A stretch of 64,000 bases of DNA, taken from SB15 sp964639245 (GTDB lineage: Bacteria; Chloroflexota; Anaerolineae; Aggregatilineales; J027). Location of the stretch: contig CAZXCU010000001.1 in NCBI GenBank assembly GCA_964639245.1, positions 682,001 to 746,000 of the forward strand, read 5' to 3'. The notes under the pieces are model-generated. The model saw nothing but the letters and a program-made list of their open reading frames with translations. It was not told the DNA's origin and searched no databases. Shown here piece after piece: positions 56,178 through 64,000 of the stretch (positions are counted from its first letter, which is position 1; each line of letters begins with the position of its first letter). The position numbers were made by a program, and so were the translations under genes.

Positions 56178-57149
56178 TTAGGTGTTGTTTTCGTCCCTTT
56201 CATCTAATTCGATAATTTGTCTCAAGGTGCGTTCGTCGCTGACAATCACATTAATGAATCCGCCGCGCAGCGCACCGAGCAAGGGGGCCACTTTATCTTC
56301 ACCACCCGCGACGCCAATGCTGTAATTGGCTTTGCGTAAATCTGCCAGTTCGATGCCGACAATCCGGTCATCAAACGGCGACCCGAGAATATTGCCCTCA
56401 AGGTCAAAAAAGCGTCCGCAAATATCGCCCACCGCACTGCCGCGCAGTTCGTCAATTTCTTCGTAGCGAATCAGCCCTACACGGGCATACAGCATGTCGC
56501 TTTCCAGCGAGCCTAAACTGACCACGTAGGCATCGGCTTTTTTTGCCATGTTGAGCGAAAATTCGAGCGTGGGGTTGGCTTTGACAAATTCATGCCCTGA
56601 CCCGCTGCCCAGAATGGCCGGGGCGCTCAGATAAAAAACCTTCCCCCCCAGAATATCGGCAGCTTGACGGGCGATTTCGTTGTAATCAATGTGGTGGGCT
56701 TCATGTCCGATGTTGCCCATGGCCTGCACGACGACGATATTGGGAATGTGGCGTTTTTGCAGCGCTCCGACCATTTCTTTCAAGGTGCGCCCGCAGCCCA
56801 GTGCCAATTTTTGTCCCGGCAGCACAATTTCCATCAGATAATTGGCGGCGGTGCGTCCGACCATGCTGCGAATCGCGTCCGGGTCATCGCTAAAGGAAGG
56901 CGCAACAACCACATCCTTGAGATGGGGGTAGCGCTGGCGGAGCAAATTGCCGAGTGTGTTGGAACTTTCTTCGGGCGCAACAATCCGAATTTCGACAATG
57001 CCGAGTTCACGGGCGGTGGTGAGATAGCGAGAAACTTGACTGCGGGAAATGCCCAAACTCCGCGCAATGTCCGCCTGAGTCTGGTTGTCCAAGTAGTAGG
57101 CTCGCGCAACTTCAATCAGTCGTGCGATGTAAGGGTCAATCGTTTTCAC
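56178..57149 (-). CDS. SorC/DeoR-type sugar-binding transcriptional regulator
   Basis: The 323-residue regulator starts at GTG 57149, with AGGAAAT upstream. The N-terminal helix-turn-helix is YYLDNQTQADIARSLGISRS followed by QVSRYLTTARELGIV, as in SorC proteins. The rest is the effector-binding sugar-phosphate domain, with ALGCGRTLKEMVGAL and VDLGSLES-like strands such as YVVSLGSLESDMLYARVGL. SorC proteins bind an operator and respond to a phosphorylated sugar. It heads the operon down to 47493 and probably controls itself and the divergent surE gene through TGTGCAT sites at 57172-57230. Confidence 0.9.
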   Translation of the reverse strand: MKTIDPYIARLIEVARAYYLDNQTQADIARSLGISRSQVSRYLTTARELGIVEIRIVAPEESSNTLGNLLRQRYPHLKDVVVAPSFSDDPDAIRSMVGRTAANYLMEIVLPGQKLALGCGRTLKEMVGALQKRHIPNIVVVQAMGNIGHEAHHIDYNEIARQAADILGGKVFYLSAPAILGSGSGHEFVKANPTLEFSLNMAKKADAYVVSLGSLESDMLYARVGLIRYEEIDELRGSAVGDICGRFFDLEGNILGSPFDDRIVGIELADLRKANYSIGVAGGEDKVAPLLGALRGGFINVIVSDERTLRQIIELDERDENNT

Positions 57150-57170
57150 AAAACTATTTCCTGCAAATTT

Positions 57171-57230
57171 TTGTGCATTACTTGTATTTTAGCTATACTT
57201 ATGCACATCTGTCAAGAAACATTTGTGCAT
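57171..57230. promoter_or_regulatory. Divergent sorC/surE promoters with three SorC half-sites
   Basis: Three half-sites lie in alternating orientation: TGTGCAT (57172-57178), ATGCACA (57201-57207) and TGTGCAT (57224-57230). For sorC (minus), TTGACA (57215-57210) and TAAAAT (57191-57186) have an 18-nt spacer. For surE (plus), TTGTGC (57171-57176) and TATACT (57194-57199) have a 17-nt spacer. The half-sites cover the surE -35, the sorC spacer and the area just upstream of the sorC -35, so one regulator could control both directions. Confidence 0.65.
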
Positions 57231-57235
57231 CCTTT

Positions 57236-58027
57236 ATGAAACCTCTCATCTTAATTACGAATGACGACGGCGTATTTTCGCCCGGTCTGCAAGCGGCGGC
57301 TGAAGCAGTAGCGGATTTTGCCGATGTGTTGATTGCTGCGCCGCGTTACCAGCAAACCGCCATGAGCCGTGCTTTGCCACATACCCCGACCAGTGGCATC
57401 ATCGAATCGGTGACGCTGCAAATTTTAGGTCAGCCGCACCCTGCTTATGGGATTCATGCTTCGCCGTCGTTGGCGGTGATTCATGGGGTGCTGGAACTTG
57501 CGCCGCGTTTGCCGGATTTGTGCATTAGCGGGATTAATTACGGGGACAATGTGGGGGCGACCATGCCAGCAAGTGGCACGGTGGGCGCAGCAATGGAAGC
57601 GAGCCTCATGGGGATTCCGGCGCTGGCAACCTCCCGCGAAGCTGATGTCGCTATTCATCGGGCAGAGGAATATGCGGTGATGGACTGGCATATGCCCGCA
57701 TATTTTACCCGTCAGATTGCCCGCCAAATTTTGCAAAACGGGATGCCCCCGGAGGTCGCTGTGTGGAATTTGAATGTGCCAGAAGGGGTGACGGAAGACA
57801 CCGAAATTCGCCACACGGTGCAAAGTCGCCAGAAATTTTTCTACTACATTCCACCCGCTGCCCCCCGCGATTTTTCGCAGCCTTTTCACCTGAAGGCGGT
57901 GAACCAGCTTGTCCCTGAAACGCTTGAGCTAAACAGTGATATTCGCGCTTTTGTGTTCGACAAGGTTGTTTCGCTCACACCTTTATCCAATAATCTGACA
58001 GCGCGTGTAGAATTACAACAGGGGTAA
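57236..58027 (+). CDS. surE: 5'/3'-nucleotidase SurE
   Basis: The product has 263 residues from ATG 57236. An in-frame upstream start at 57122 would lie within sorC and the promoter. The phosphatase has the SurE metal site ILITNDDGVFSPGLQA (N9, D10, D11), the serine loop TAMSRALPHT and the conserved Asn in ISGINYGDNVGATM. SurE dephosphorylates nucleoside monophosphates and some short polyphosphates. The placement opposite a sugar regulator and before a GatZ-like gene leaves open a role on a sugar phosphate. The C-terminus (NNLTARVELQQG) is somewhat short but intact. Confidence 0.9.
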   Translation: MKPLILITNDDGVFSPGLQAAAEAVADFADVLIAAPRYQQTAMSRALPHTPTSGIIESVTLQILGQPHPAYGIHASPSLAVIHGVLELAPRLPDLCISGINYGDNVGATMPASGTVGAAMEASLMGIPALATSREADVAIHRAEEYAVMDWHMPAYFTRQIARQILQNGMPPEVAVWNLNVPEGVTEDTEIRHTVQSRQKFFYYIPPAAPRDFSQPFHLKAVNQLVPETLELNSDIRAFVFDKVVSLTPLSNNLTARVELQQG

Positions 58028-58044
58028 GCGATATTAAATTTTTA

Positions 58045-58124
58045 TGTAGGGGCGGGTTCTGTGGGTGCTATCTATTGAAGTCTGTTTCAAATATCATCTA
58101 ATGTACCCATAACCCGCCCTCACC
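58045..58124. repeat. GTAGGGGCGGG palindromic repeat between surE and the GatZ-like gene
   Basis: GGGGCGGGTT (58049-58058) pairs with AACCCGCCCT (58111-58120), and GTGGGT (58061-58066) with ACCCAT (58105-58110), giving a long interrupted stem with a 38-nt loop. The element ends in CCCGCCCTCACC, shared with 41867-41936. It lies right after the surE stop and before the next gene. Confidence 0.65.
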
Positions 58125-58140
58125 ATTAGGATGGAACACC

Positions 58141-59364
58141 ATGACCCTCAAAAAAATGATTGCGCGGATCATTGACCTGCGTGAACAGGAAAATATTCAC
58201 CTCACCCTGCTGGCGGTCTGCCCGAATTCCGAAGCGGTTCTGGAAGCGGCGGTCAAGGCAGCCGCACGGAATGCCGCTCCGATGTTATTTGCGGCAACCT
58301 TGAATCAAGTTGACCGTGACGGCGGGTATACAGGCTGGACTCCGGCGCAATTTGTGCATCGGATGCGTGGCTATGCCGATAAATATGAAATTTCAGAAAA
58401 CTGGCTGTATCCCTGTTTGGATCATGGCGGGCAGTGGCTGAAGGATGTTCATACCCGCGATAAACTCAGTTTTGAGCAAACCACCCGTGAAGTCAAACAC
58501 TCCATGACTGCTATGCTCGAAGCAGGCTATCAACTGCTCCATATTGACCCCACGGTAGACCGCACAATTTCAGGCACGCCCTCCGTTGAAGTGGTGGTGG
58601 AGCGTAGTTTAGATTTAATCGAATATGCCGAACGTGAACGCATCCGACTCGGCTTGGGCGCGGTAGATTACGAAGTCGGGACGGAAGAAGTGCATGGTGG
58701 GTTGGTGGATTTAAGCAACTTTGAGCGCTTTTTAACGCTCCTGCGCGAAGGGTTGGTTGCCCGAAATTTAACCCATGCGTGGCCTACTTTTGTGGTCGCG
58801 CAGGTCGGCACCGATTTGCACACAACCGTTTTTGATAAAGATGCGGCAAATCATCTGTATAAAATTGTTACCCCCTATGGCGCGTTGGTCAAAGGTCATT
58901 ACACGGATTGGGTGGAAAATCCCCAAGATTATCCCCTGTGCGGGATGGGCGGGGCAAACGTGGGGCCGGAATTTACCGCCGTCGAATTTGACGCGCTGAT
59001 GACTCTGGTTGCGCGTGAAGCCGATTTGTGCCTTGCCAGCCCTCAAACCGTCCCCTCCCGATTTTTAGAGGCGCTGACTCATGCAGTGGATGAGTCCAAT
59101 CGCTGGCAAAAATGGCTGCAAGCGGACGAAAAAGACAAAGGCTTGGATGAATTGTCTCCCGAACGGCGGGCATGGATGCTTAAGACCTGTGCGCGGTACA
59201 TCTGGACAGCGCCGCAGGTGGCGGAAAGCCGTGAAAAACTCTATGCCAATTTGCGCCCGATCATGCGTGACCCGCATCAGTTCGTGGTGGATGAAATTAC
59301 GCGGTCAATTGAGCGTTATTTGACTGCTTTTCAGCTCTTTAACGCCCAATCATATTTTCAATAA
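58141..59364 (+). CDS. GatZ/KbaZ-like tagatose-bisphosphate aldolase subunit
   Basis: The 407-residue protein matches the GatZ/KbaZ family, named as the non-catalytic subunit of class II D-tagatose-1,6-bisphosphate aldolase: AAAVKAAARNAAPMLFAAT-like start, YPCLDHGGQWLKDV with the metal-site-like His, LLHIDPTVDR, DYEVGTEEVHGG and FVVAQVGTDLHTT. In E. coli GatZ supports the true aldolase GatY/KbaY, and no GatY homologue is in the window. It may work with a distant partner or be an aldolase or epimerase by itself. With SIS and PfkB in the divergent operon, a tagatose- or galactosamine-type route is plausible. Confidence 0.85.
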   Translation: MTLKKMIARIIDLREQENIHLTLLAVCPNSEAVLEAAVKAAARNAAPMLFAATLNQVDRDGGYTGWTPAQFVHRMRGYADKYEISENWLYPCLDHGGQWLKDVHTRDKLSFEQTTREVKHSMTAMLEAGYQLLHIDPTVDRTISGTPSVEVVVERSLDLIEYAERERIRLGLGAVDYEVGTEEVHGGLVDLSNFERFLTLLREGLVARNLTHAWPTFVVAQVGTDLHTTVFDKDAANHLYKIVTPYGALVKGHYTDWVENPQDYPLCGMGGANVGPEFTAVEFDALMTLVAREADLCLASPQTVPSRFLEALTHAVDESNRWQKWLQADEKDKGLDELSPERRAWMLKTCARYIWTAPQVAESREKLYANLRPIMRDPHQFVVDEITRSIERYLTAFQLFNAQSYFQ

Positions 59365-59409
59365 AGTGTGCTATTATGGGGCTGTCTTTGGAGAAAAAGG
59401 CAGTTCCCT

Positions 59410-62400
59410 ATGGCATTTACGGCAGACCAGCAGCGCGCAATTTTTACCCACCACAAAAATTTGATTGTGACGGCGGGGGCGGGGAGTGGCAAAACCCGCG
59501 TTTTGGTCGAGCGCTATCTTTCCCTTTTAGAAACCAACCCTGACTGGAAATTAACCGACCTCATTGCCATCACCTTCACGGAAAAAGCCGCACGGGAAAT
59601 GCGTGACCGTGTACGTTTGACCATTCAGGAACGGATTCAAAATGCCAGCGAAGAAGCCGACCAGAAACGCTGGCGCAACCATGAAGCTCTGCTGGACAGC
59701 GCCCGGATTGGCACGATTCACAGCCTGTGCGCTCAGATTTTGCGCTCTAACCCTGCCGAAGTACCCGTGGATCCCAATTTTGAAGTGCTGGATGAAGCTG
59801 CCGCCGCCATTTTGTTAGACGATGCAGTAGAGCAAAGTTTAGCCGAACTTGCGACCTCCGAAGTTGCCCGCCTGATTTCCTATTACGGCGTGTCTACCGT
59901 CAAACAGGGTTTGAAAAAATTCTCCAGTTTGTCGGAATCCGAAAAATTTTTGCTTGCTGTGCCTGCCAATGTTCAGGAATTATGGACAAAATGGCAAACC
60001 GATTTTGAGACTGCCTCACAAAAAATCCTGACCACCATTCAAACTGATGAGATGTTAAACGCTTGCCTGCAATGGCATCCTGATTGTCTATGGCCTACCA
60101 ACGACAAACTCGCGGACATCTGGCATGAGATTCACCGCCTGCTGGAAAATTTGAATCCTACCCCCGATGGTGTTTTTGCTCTGCTGACCTATTTTGACAA
60201 GGCCATCAAATTAAACGTGGGTAGCCAGAAAAATTGGGGAGAAAGCAAAGAAATCCTCACCGAAGCGAAGGAAAATCTGGGCAAAATTCGGGAGATTGCC
60301 CGTGCCTATCTTGCCGAATGGCCTCGCGCCCTTGATACCTATGATGAACAGGCCGCAGAATTTCTGATTCTGTGGCGGCAGGCGGTTGAACACACCACCC
60401 GCCGCTACAAAGCGCTCAAGGATTTACAGGGGGTGTTGGATTTTGACGACCTCGAATTTTTAACGGGCGATTTGCTCAAAAAACATCCTCATGTTGCCGA
60501 ACGGTATGCCCTGCGCGAAATGCAGCATTTATTGGTGGATGAATTTCAGGATACCAACGGGGCGCAGCGTGATATTGTCTATAAACTTTGCGGCTTGGAC
60601 AGCGACGACGCACCGCACGGACGGCTCTTTGTGGTCGGCGACCCCAAACAGAGTATTTATGCTTTTCGTGGTGCCGATGTGAGCGTGTTCCGTGAAGTCA
60701 CCATGAGCGTCCAACAAAAAGGCGGGGATGAAGTTCCCCTGAATAAATCTTTTCGCACACATCAACGGTTGGTTGATGGCCTAAACGCGCTGTTTGAACA
60801 GGTTCTCAATCCCGATTCGGATGATTTGTTTGAAGTGCCGTTTGACCGGAAAATGGAGGCTCATCGGCTTTCCGAAAATTATCATGCCGCGCCGATTCGC
60901 CTGATTTTGCTCAACAAAGCCGCTGCCCAAGAGGAAAATTTAGACTCGGAACAACTTCGCCGTTGGGAAGCCTATGAAGTTGTCCGTCTAATTAAAAATT
61001 TACATGACGCGCAGTATCCCATTTTTGACAAAGCGCGGGGAGAATATCGGCCTTTTACCTATGACGACTGCGCGATTCTGCTTCGAGCGATGACCCATGC
61101 CAGCACCTACGAGGAAATTTTCAAAAATGAAGGGTTGCCCTATGTTACCGTGGCGGGCAAGGGCTATTATGACCGTCAAGAAGTCTGGGATGTCATCAAT
61201 TTGCTCAAGGCACTGCATAACCGTTCGGACAATCTGGCGCTGGCTTCGGTGCTGCGTTCTCCGATGTTTGGCCTCTCCGACGATGCCATTTTTGCCCTCC
61301 GCTTGATCCAGCAGGATGAAACTTCCCGCGAACCGATTCCACTGTGGGATGCGCTGCAACACATGCCTGAAAAAGTCAGCCCTGCCGATTCTGATGCGAT
61401 TCTCTTTGCGCGGGAGGTGCTGCAAGACCTTGCTGCCGTTGCCGGACGTGTCCCGGTGGCGGAACTGCTCTCGATGGCACTGGATAAAACCGCCTACGAT
61501 GCCATTTTGACCGCTTTGCCCGATGGCGATAGACGACGCGGCAACATCGAAAAACTCATGGAAAAAGCACGGCAAAGTGGGCGGGTTTCCCTGAGTGATT
61601 TTACTGCCTATCTGGGCAATTTAACCGCCGTTGACCCACGCGAAGGCGAAGCGGCCTTAGAAAGCGTGGGGTCAATTAAAATCATGTCGGTTCATGCCAG
61701 CAAAGGGCTTGAATTTCCGGTGGTGATTTTGATGGATGCCAATTCCAAACAACGCCGCCCCGATTCCCCACCCCTCCAATTTGATTCCACATTAGGTGCA
61801 TCCTGCCGTATCAAAGATTCCGAGGGTGAATGGCTCAAATTGTTTGCCTACCAGCAGGCCGAAAATCTGCAAAAACGCCGCGACCACGCCGAACACAAAC
61901 GCCTCTTTTATGTGGCTGCCACCCGCGCTCAGGATTTGCTAATTTTAACGGGTGGGGTCGGCAAAAATGGCGCAAGTGAGGGGTCTTGGCTGCACATGCT
62001 GCAAGAAGCCTTTGAGATTGATTGTAGCGAAACCGCCGACTCTGGCACGTATTCCTATGAATGGGGTGGAGTGCAGGTGGATTTGCTGCGTCAACCCCCG
62101 CCGGATGAGGTTTTGAGCGTCCTCAAAATGGATGTGACTGGATGGGACATTGTGCAGGGGCATTTGCAGGGCAGCGCCCAGATTCCACCCTTGTTGCAGC
62201 CTTTGTTCGTACAAAAAGCCGATGCTGCCGCGCACCTGACCGTTTCGCAGTTGGAAAAATTAGGGCGGGCCGATGAACGCGATTTTCGTAACAGTGTGTT
62301 ACACGATTCGCCCGCGCCGGTTGTCCCGATTGCGGTGGAGGACGATGCCCGCGATTATTATATTCAACGGGCGGTGGGTCAAATTGTGCATCGGGCGTTG

Positions 62401-62904
62401 CGGGTGGGGATGCTGCCTTCCCAGACTTTTGCAGTGCGCGAACTGTATGAAATTTTAAAAGCCTATGCGTGGGATGAAGGCATCACCGACCAATTTACGC
62501 TGGTGGAGGTGATTAACCGTGCCATGCGTTTGCTACGAAATTTTGAGGAAAATAATATCTTGGTGGGGGCGGAACGGATTTTGCGCGAAATCCCGTTTAT
62601 TTTACGCACCGATACCCGCATCATTCACGGGCAAATTGACGTGTTGTATCAGATGGATGGGCGGTGGGCGGTGCTGGATTACAAAACCGCCAATATCAGA
62701 CCGAACGGTGTGCGCGAACATGCCCGCCGCTATCATATTCAGGTGGGGGCATATGCGCGGGCGGTAGAACGGCGTTTGGGACAAATTCCACTGGTTCAGT
62801 TGTATTATCTGCATCCCGGCACGCTGGTCATGATTCCGCAACACGATTGGGAATCCGCGCTGGCAGAATTGGATACACGGGTGAATACTGCTTTGGGAAG
62901 CTAA
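59410..62904 (+). CDS. addA: AddA-type UvrD-like helicase-nuclease
   Basis: The 1164-residue protein is a superfamily 1 helicase with a C-terminal nuclease, partner of AddB in double-strand-break resection. Walker A is IVTAGAGSGKTRVLVER, motif Ia ITFTEKAAREMRDRV, Walker B HLLVDEFQDTNGAQRD, motif III GDPKQSIYAFRGADV, motif V MSVHASKGLEFPVVIL and motif VI LFYVAATRAQDLLILTGG. The nuclease IHGQIDVLYQMDGRWAVLDY, with Lys-Thr after it, is near residue 1080. Start at ATG 59410 was chosen because the Q-motif region FTADQQRAIF begins there. It is separated from addB by about 13 kb. Confidence 0.92.
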   Translation: MAFTADQQRAIFTHHKNLIVTAGAGSGKTRVLVERYLSLLETNPDWKLTDLIAITFTEKAAREMRDRVRLTIQERIQNASEEADQKRWRNHEALLDSARIGTIHSLCAQILRSNPAEVPVDPNFEVLDEAAAAILLDDAVEQSLAELATSEVARLISYYGVSTVKQGLKKFSSLSESEKFLLAVPANVQELWTKWQTDFETASQKILTTIQTDEMLNACLQWHPDCLWPTNDKLADIWHEIHRLLENLNPTPDGVFALLTYFDKAIKLNVGSQKNWGESKEILTEAKENLGKIREIARAYLAEWPRALDTYDEQAAEFLILWRQAVEHTTRRYKALKDLQGVLDFDDLEFLTGDLLKKHPHVAERYALREMQHLLVDEFQDTNGAQRDIVYKLCGLDSDDAPHGRLFVVGDPKQSIYAFRGADVSVFREVTMSVQQKGGDEVPLNKSFRTHQRLVDGLNALFEQVLNPDSDDLFEVPFDRKMEAHRLSENYHAAPIRLILLNKAAAQEENLDSEQLRRWEAYEVVRLIKNLHDAQYPIFDKARGEYRPFTYDDCAILLRAMTHASTYEEIFKNEGLPYVTVAGKGYYDRQEVWDVINLLKALHNRSDNLALASVLRSPMFGLSDDAIFALRLIQQDETSREPIPLWDALQHMPEKVSPADSDAILFAREVLQDLAAVAGRVPVAELLSMALDKTAYDAILTALPDGDRRRGNIEKLMEKARQSGRVSLSDFTAYLGNLTAVDPREGEAALESVGSIKIMSVHASKGLEFPVVILMDANSKQRRPDSPPLQFDSTLGASCRIKDSEGEWLKLFAYQQAENLQKRRDHAEHKRLFYVAATRAQDLLILTGGVGKNGASEGSWLHMLQEAFEIDCSETADSGTYSYEWGGVQVDLLRQPPPDEVLSVLKMDVTGWDIVQGHLQGSAQIPPLLQPLFVQKADAAAHLTVSQLEKLGRADERDFRNSVLHDSPAPVVPIAVEDDARDYYIQRAVGQIVHRALRVGMLPSQTFAVRELYEILKAYAWDEGITDQFTLVEVINRAMRLLRNFEENNILVGAERILREIPFILRTDTRIIHGQIDVLYQMDGRWAVLDYKTANIRPNGVREHARRYHIQVGAYARAVERRLGQIPLVQLYYLHPGTLVMIPQHDWESALAELDTRVNTALGS

Positions 62905-62909
62905 CGCTG

Positions 62910-63950
62910 ATGAAAATAATCTATTTTCTATGGATAGGATGGTTGGCTTTCAACACCGTTTTGGCACAAAATAACCCGATTTGTGACCCCGCTATCAATT
63001 ATCTTGAAAATGGCATTGCTTATTTTGAGCAGGGACAAAATGCTGCCGCTATTACTGCTCTCACCTGTGCTATTGAATTCAACCCAGATGAAATTTATGC
63101 CTATTTGTATCGCGGACGGGCTTATCAGGAATCGAGAAGCTATGATTTTGCTTTAGCCGATTACAATGCTGCGGTTGAAATTGACCCTACCAATCCCCTG
63201 CCGTATTCTGTGAGAGGAAATTTTAAAACCCGTATTGGACAGTATGAGGAAGCAATCAATGATTATGAACAAACCATTGATTTGTACGAAAGCACTCCTC
63301 ATCCCGAAGTTCAACTTTCAAATATCTATCGTACTCTAGGAGAAGTCCACTATTATCTTGGCGAGTATGAATTATCTTTTGCTATGCTCAATCAAGCCCT
63401 TCTCTTGAATCCACAAGATGCTCTGGGGTACGCAGCAAGAGGATTTCTGTATTTTGAAATGGGTGAAAGAACACTTGCTCAAACCGATTGGGAACAAGCG
63501 GTGGTGTTGGATGCTGAAGTTGAAGAATTTTATTTTAGGCGGGCAAATTATCTGGTTGAACTGCAAAATTACGAGCAGGCCATCATAATCTATTCACAGG
63601 GAATTGCGCTTGATCATGAAAATTATGTGGGATTTTATTTGCGTGGTTTAGCTTTATATTTTCTTGGTCATTATTTGCCTGCTGCTATCAATTTTACAGA
63701 TGCGCTAAGATTAAATCCCGAATTTGCAGATGGCTATTATCAACGGGGACGTGCCTATCTGAATGCCCAAGATTTTCAACAAGCATTGGTCGATTTTGAT
63801 AAAGCCCTTGAACTTGATGCTCAATTGCTCGAAGTTTATCTGGCACGTGGTTTAACTTATTTCCTGTTGGGTATGGAAGATAAAGCCTTTGATGATTGGC
63901 TGTATTTTTTCAAAAACACCCTGCTATTTGAAATAGATTGGAATTTTTGA
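62910..63950 (+). CDS. Exported TPR-repeat protein
   Basis: The product has 346 residues from ATG 62910. An in-frame extension upstream to 62664 would overlap addA and lacks a signal peptide. MKIIYFLWIGWLAFNTVLAQ is a signal peptide with cleavage near AQN. The rest is a chain of about eight tetratricopeptide repeats, such as ALTCAIEFNPDEIYAYLYRG, ALADYNAAVEIDPTNPLPYS, AAINFTDALRLNPEFADGYY and ALVDFDKALELDAQLLEVYL. TPR arrays mediate protein-protein contact. Partners are unknown. It starts 6 nt after addA but probably owes its expression to readthrough. The last 50 nt of the window hold nothing I can identify. Confidence 0.85.
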   Translation: MKIIYFLWIGWLAFNTVLAQNNPICDPAINYLENGIAYFEQGQNAAAITALTCAIEFNPDEIYAYLYRGRAYQESRSYDFALADYNAAVEIDPTNPLPYSVRGNFKTRIGQYEEAINDYEQTIDLYESTPHPEVQLSNIYRTLGEVHYYLGEYELSFAMLNQALLLNPQDALGYAARGFLYFEMGERTLAQTDWEQAVVLDAEVEEFYFRRANYLVELQNYEQAIIIYSQGIALDHENYVGFYLRGLALYFLGHYLPAAINFTDALRLNPEFADGYYQRGRAYLNAQDFQQALVDFDKALELDAQLLEVYLARGLTYFLLGMEDKAFDDWLYFFKNTLLFEIDWNF

Positions 63951-64000
63951 ACCTCTTTTCTCTCGTATCCTTGCAAATTAAACATGCTTTTCAATATTAG

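Noticed and set aside
56664..57239. Plus-strand open frame opposite the SorC regulator
   Set aside because: It is antisense to the regulator and ends inside the divergent promoter.
1..64000. CRISPR array, tRNA or rRNA genes, prophage or insertion sequence
   Set aside because: I saw no spaced direct repeats, cloverleaf-like segments, rRNA stretches, integrase or transposase genes. Short repeats are REP-like, not CRISPR.

Overview
The window is about half G+C and densely coded on both strands. It holds roughly fifty protein genes and no recognisable rRNA, tRNA, CRISPR array, prophage or insertion sequence. The mix of genes suggests a chromosomal segment of a Chloroflexota bacterium of the Anaerolineae type: very large multi-membrane-span glycan enzymes (GT39, DUF2723 and PTPS-related families), Thr/Pro-linked lipoproteins, a SorC-controlled sugar ABC system, AddA/AddB, and GTAGGGGCGGG palindromic repeats. 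This assignment rests on family resemblance by eye, not on a search.

Region by region. 1-2,227: a partial cyclophilin and a propeller-type lipoprotein, divergent. 2,292-2,837: an AT-rich two-span membrane protein unlike its surroundings. 2,909-12,492: a surface-glycan block with three giant membrane proteins sharing a similar C-terminal beta-rich module, plus a methyltransferase and a DinB/MDMPI-type protein. 12,550-17,757: a lipoprotein, an HTH-DUF4058 fusion, a DUF4258 protein, an ECF sigma factor with a SnoaL-like tail, an SRPBCC protein and two small proteins. 17,818-20,830: a copper operon (csoR, copZ-like, copA) with a visible operator and an internal terminator. 21,005-26,325: signal transduction (kinase, receiver, AlbA_2 ATP-binding protein, membrane kinase with GAF). 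26,560-31,036: NmrA-like oxidoreductase, murI, a class I amidotransferase-type hydrolase, rplS, proline dehydrogenase and Uma2. 31,175-32,904: an ABC-type ATPase followed by a TOPRIM (DUF3226) protein, which looks like a split OLD or PARIS-like defence pair. 32,944-38,353: GNAT, DinB, the E1alpha-E1beta-E2 genes of a 2-oxoacid dehydrogenase, a tiny membrane protein and an unknown protein. 38,381-43,256: glycogen debranching enzyme, free-standing CBM48, M23 peptidase and a GT4 glycosyltransferase. 43,263-47,496: addB and an unknown membrane protein. 47,493-59,364: a sugar regulon (SorC regulator, binding protein, permease, two-domain ATPase, SIS isomerase, PfkB kinase with an extra Cys-containing domain, glycosidase-like protein) facing surE and a GatZ/KbaZ-like gene. 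59,410-63,950: addA and an exported TPR protein.

Regulatory signals are unusually readable. Several genes have a -10 hexamer only 6-9 nt before the start codon, which predicts leaderless mRNAs. Overlapping divergent sorC/surE promoters carry three TGTGCAT half-sites. The csoR promoter is followed directly by a C/G-tract palindrome. Hairpin terminators lie at several gene ends. Two families of small palindromic repeats are scattered through the window, one of them inserted in frame inside a coding gene.

The most system-like candidates for follow-up are the ATPase/TOPRIM pair, the PfkB fusion within the SorC sugar regulon, the in-frame repeat in the DUF2723 gene and the copZ-copA attenuator.
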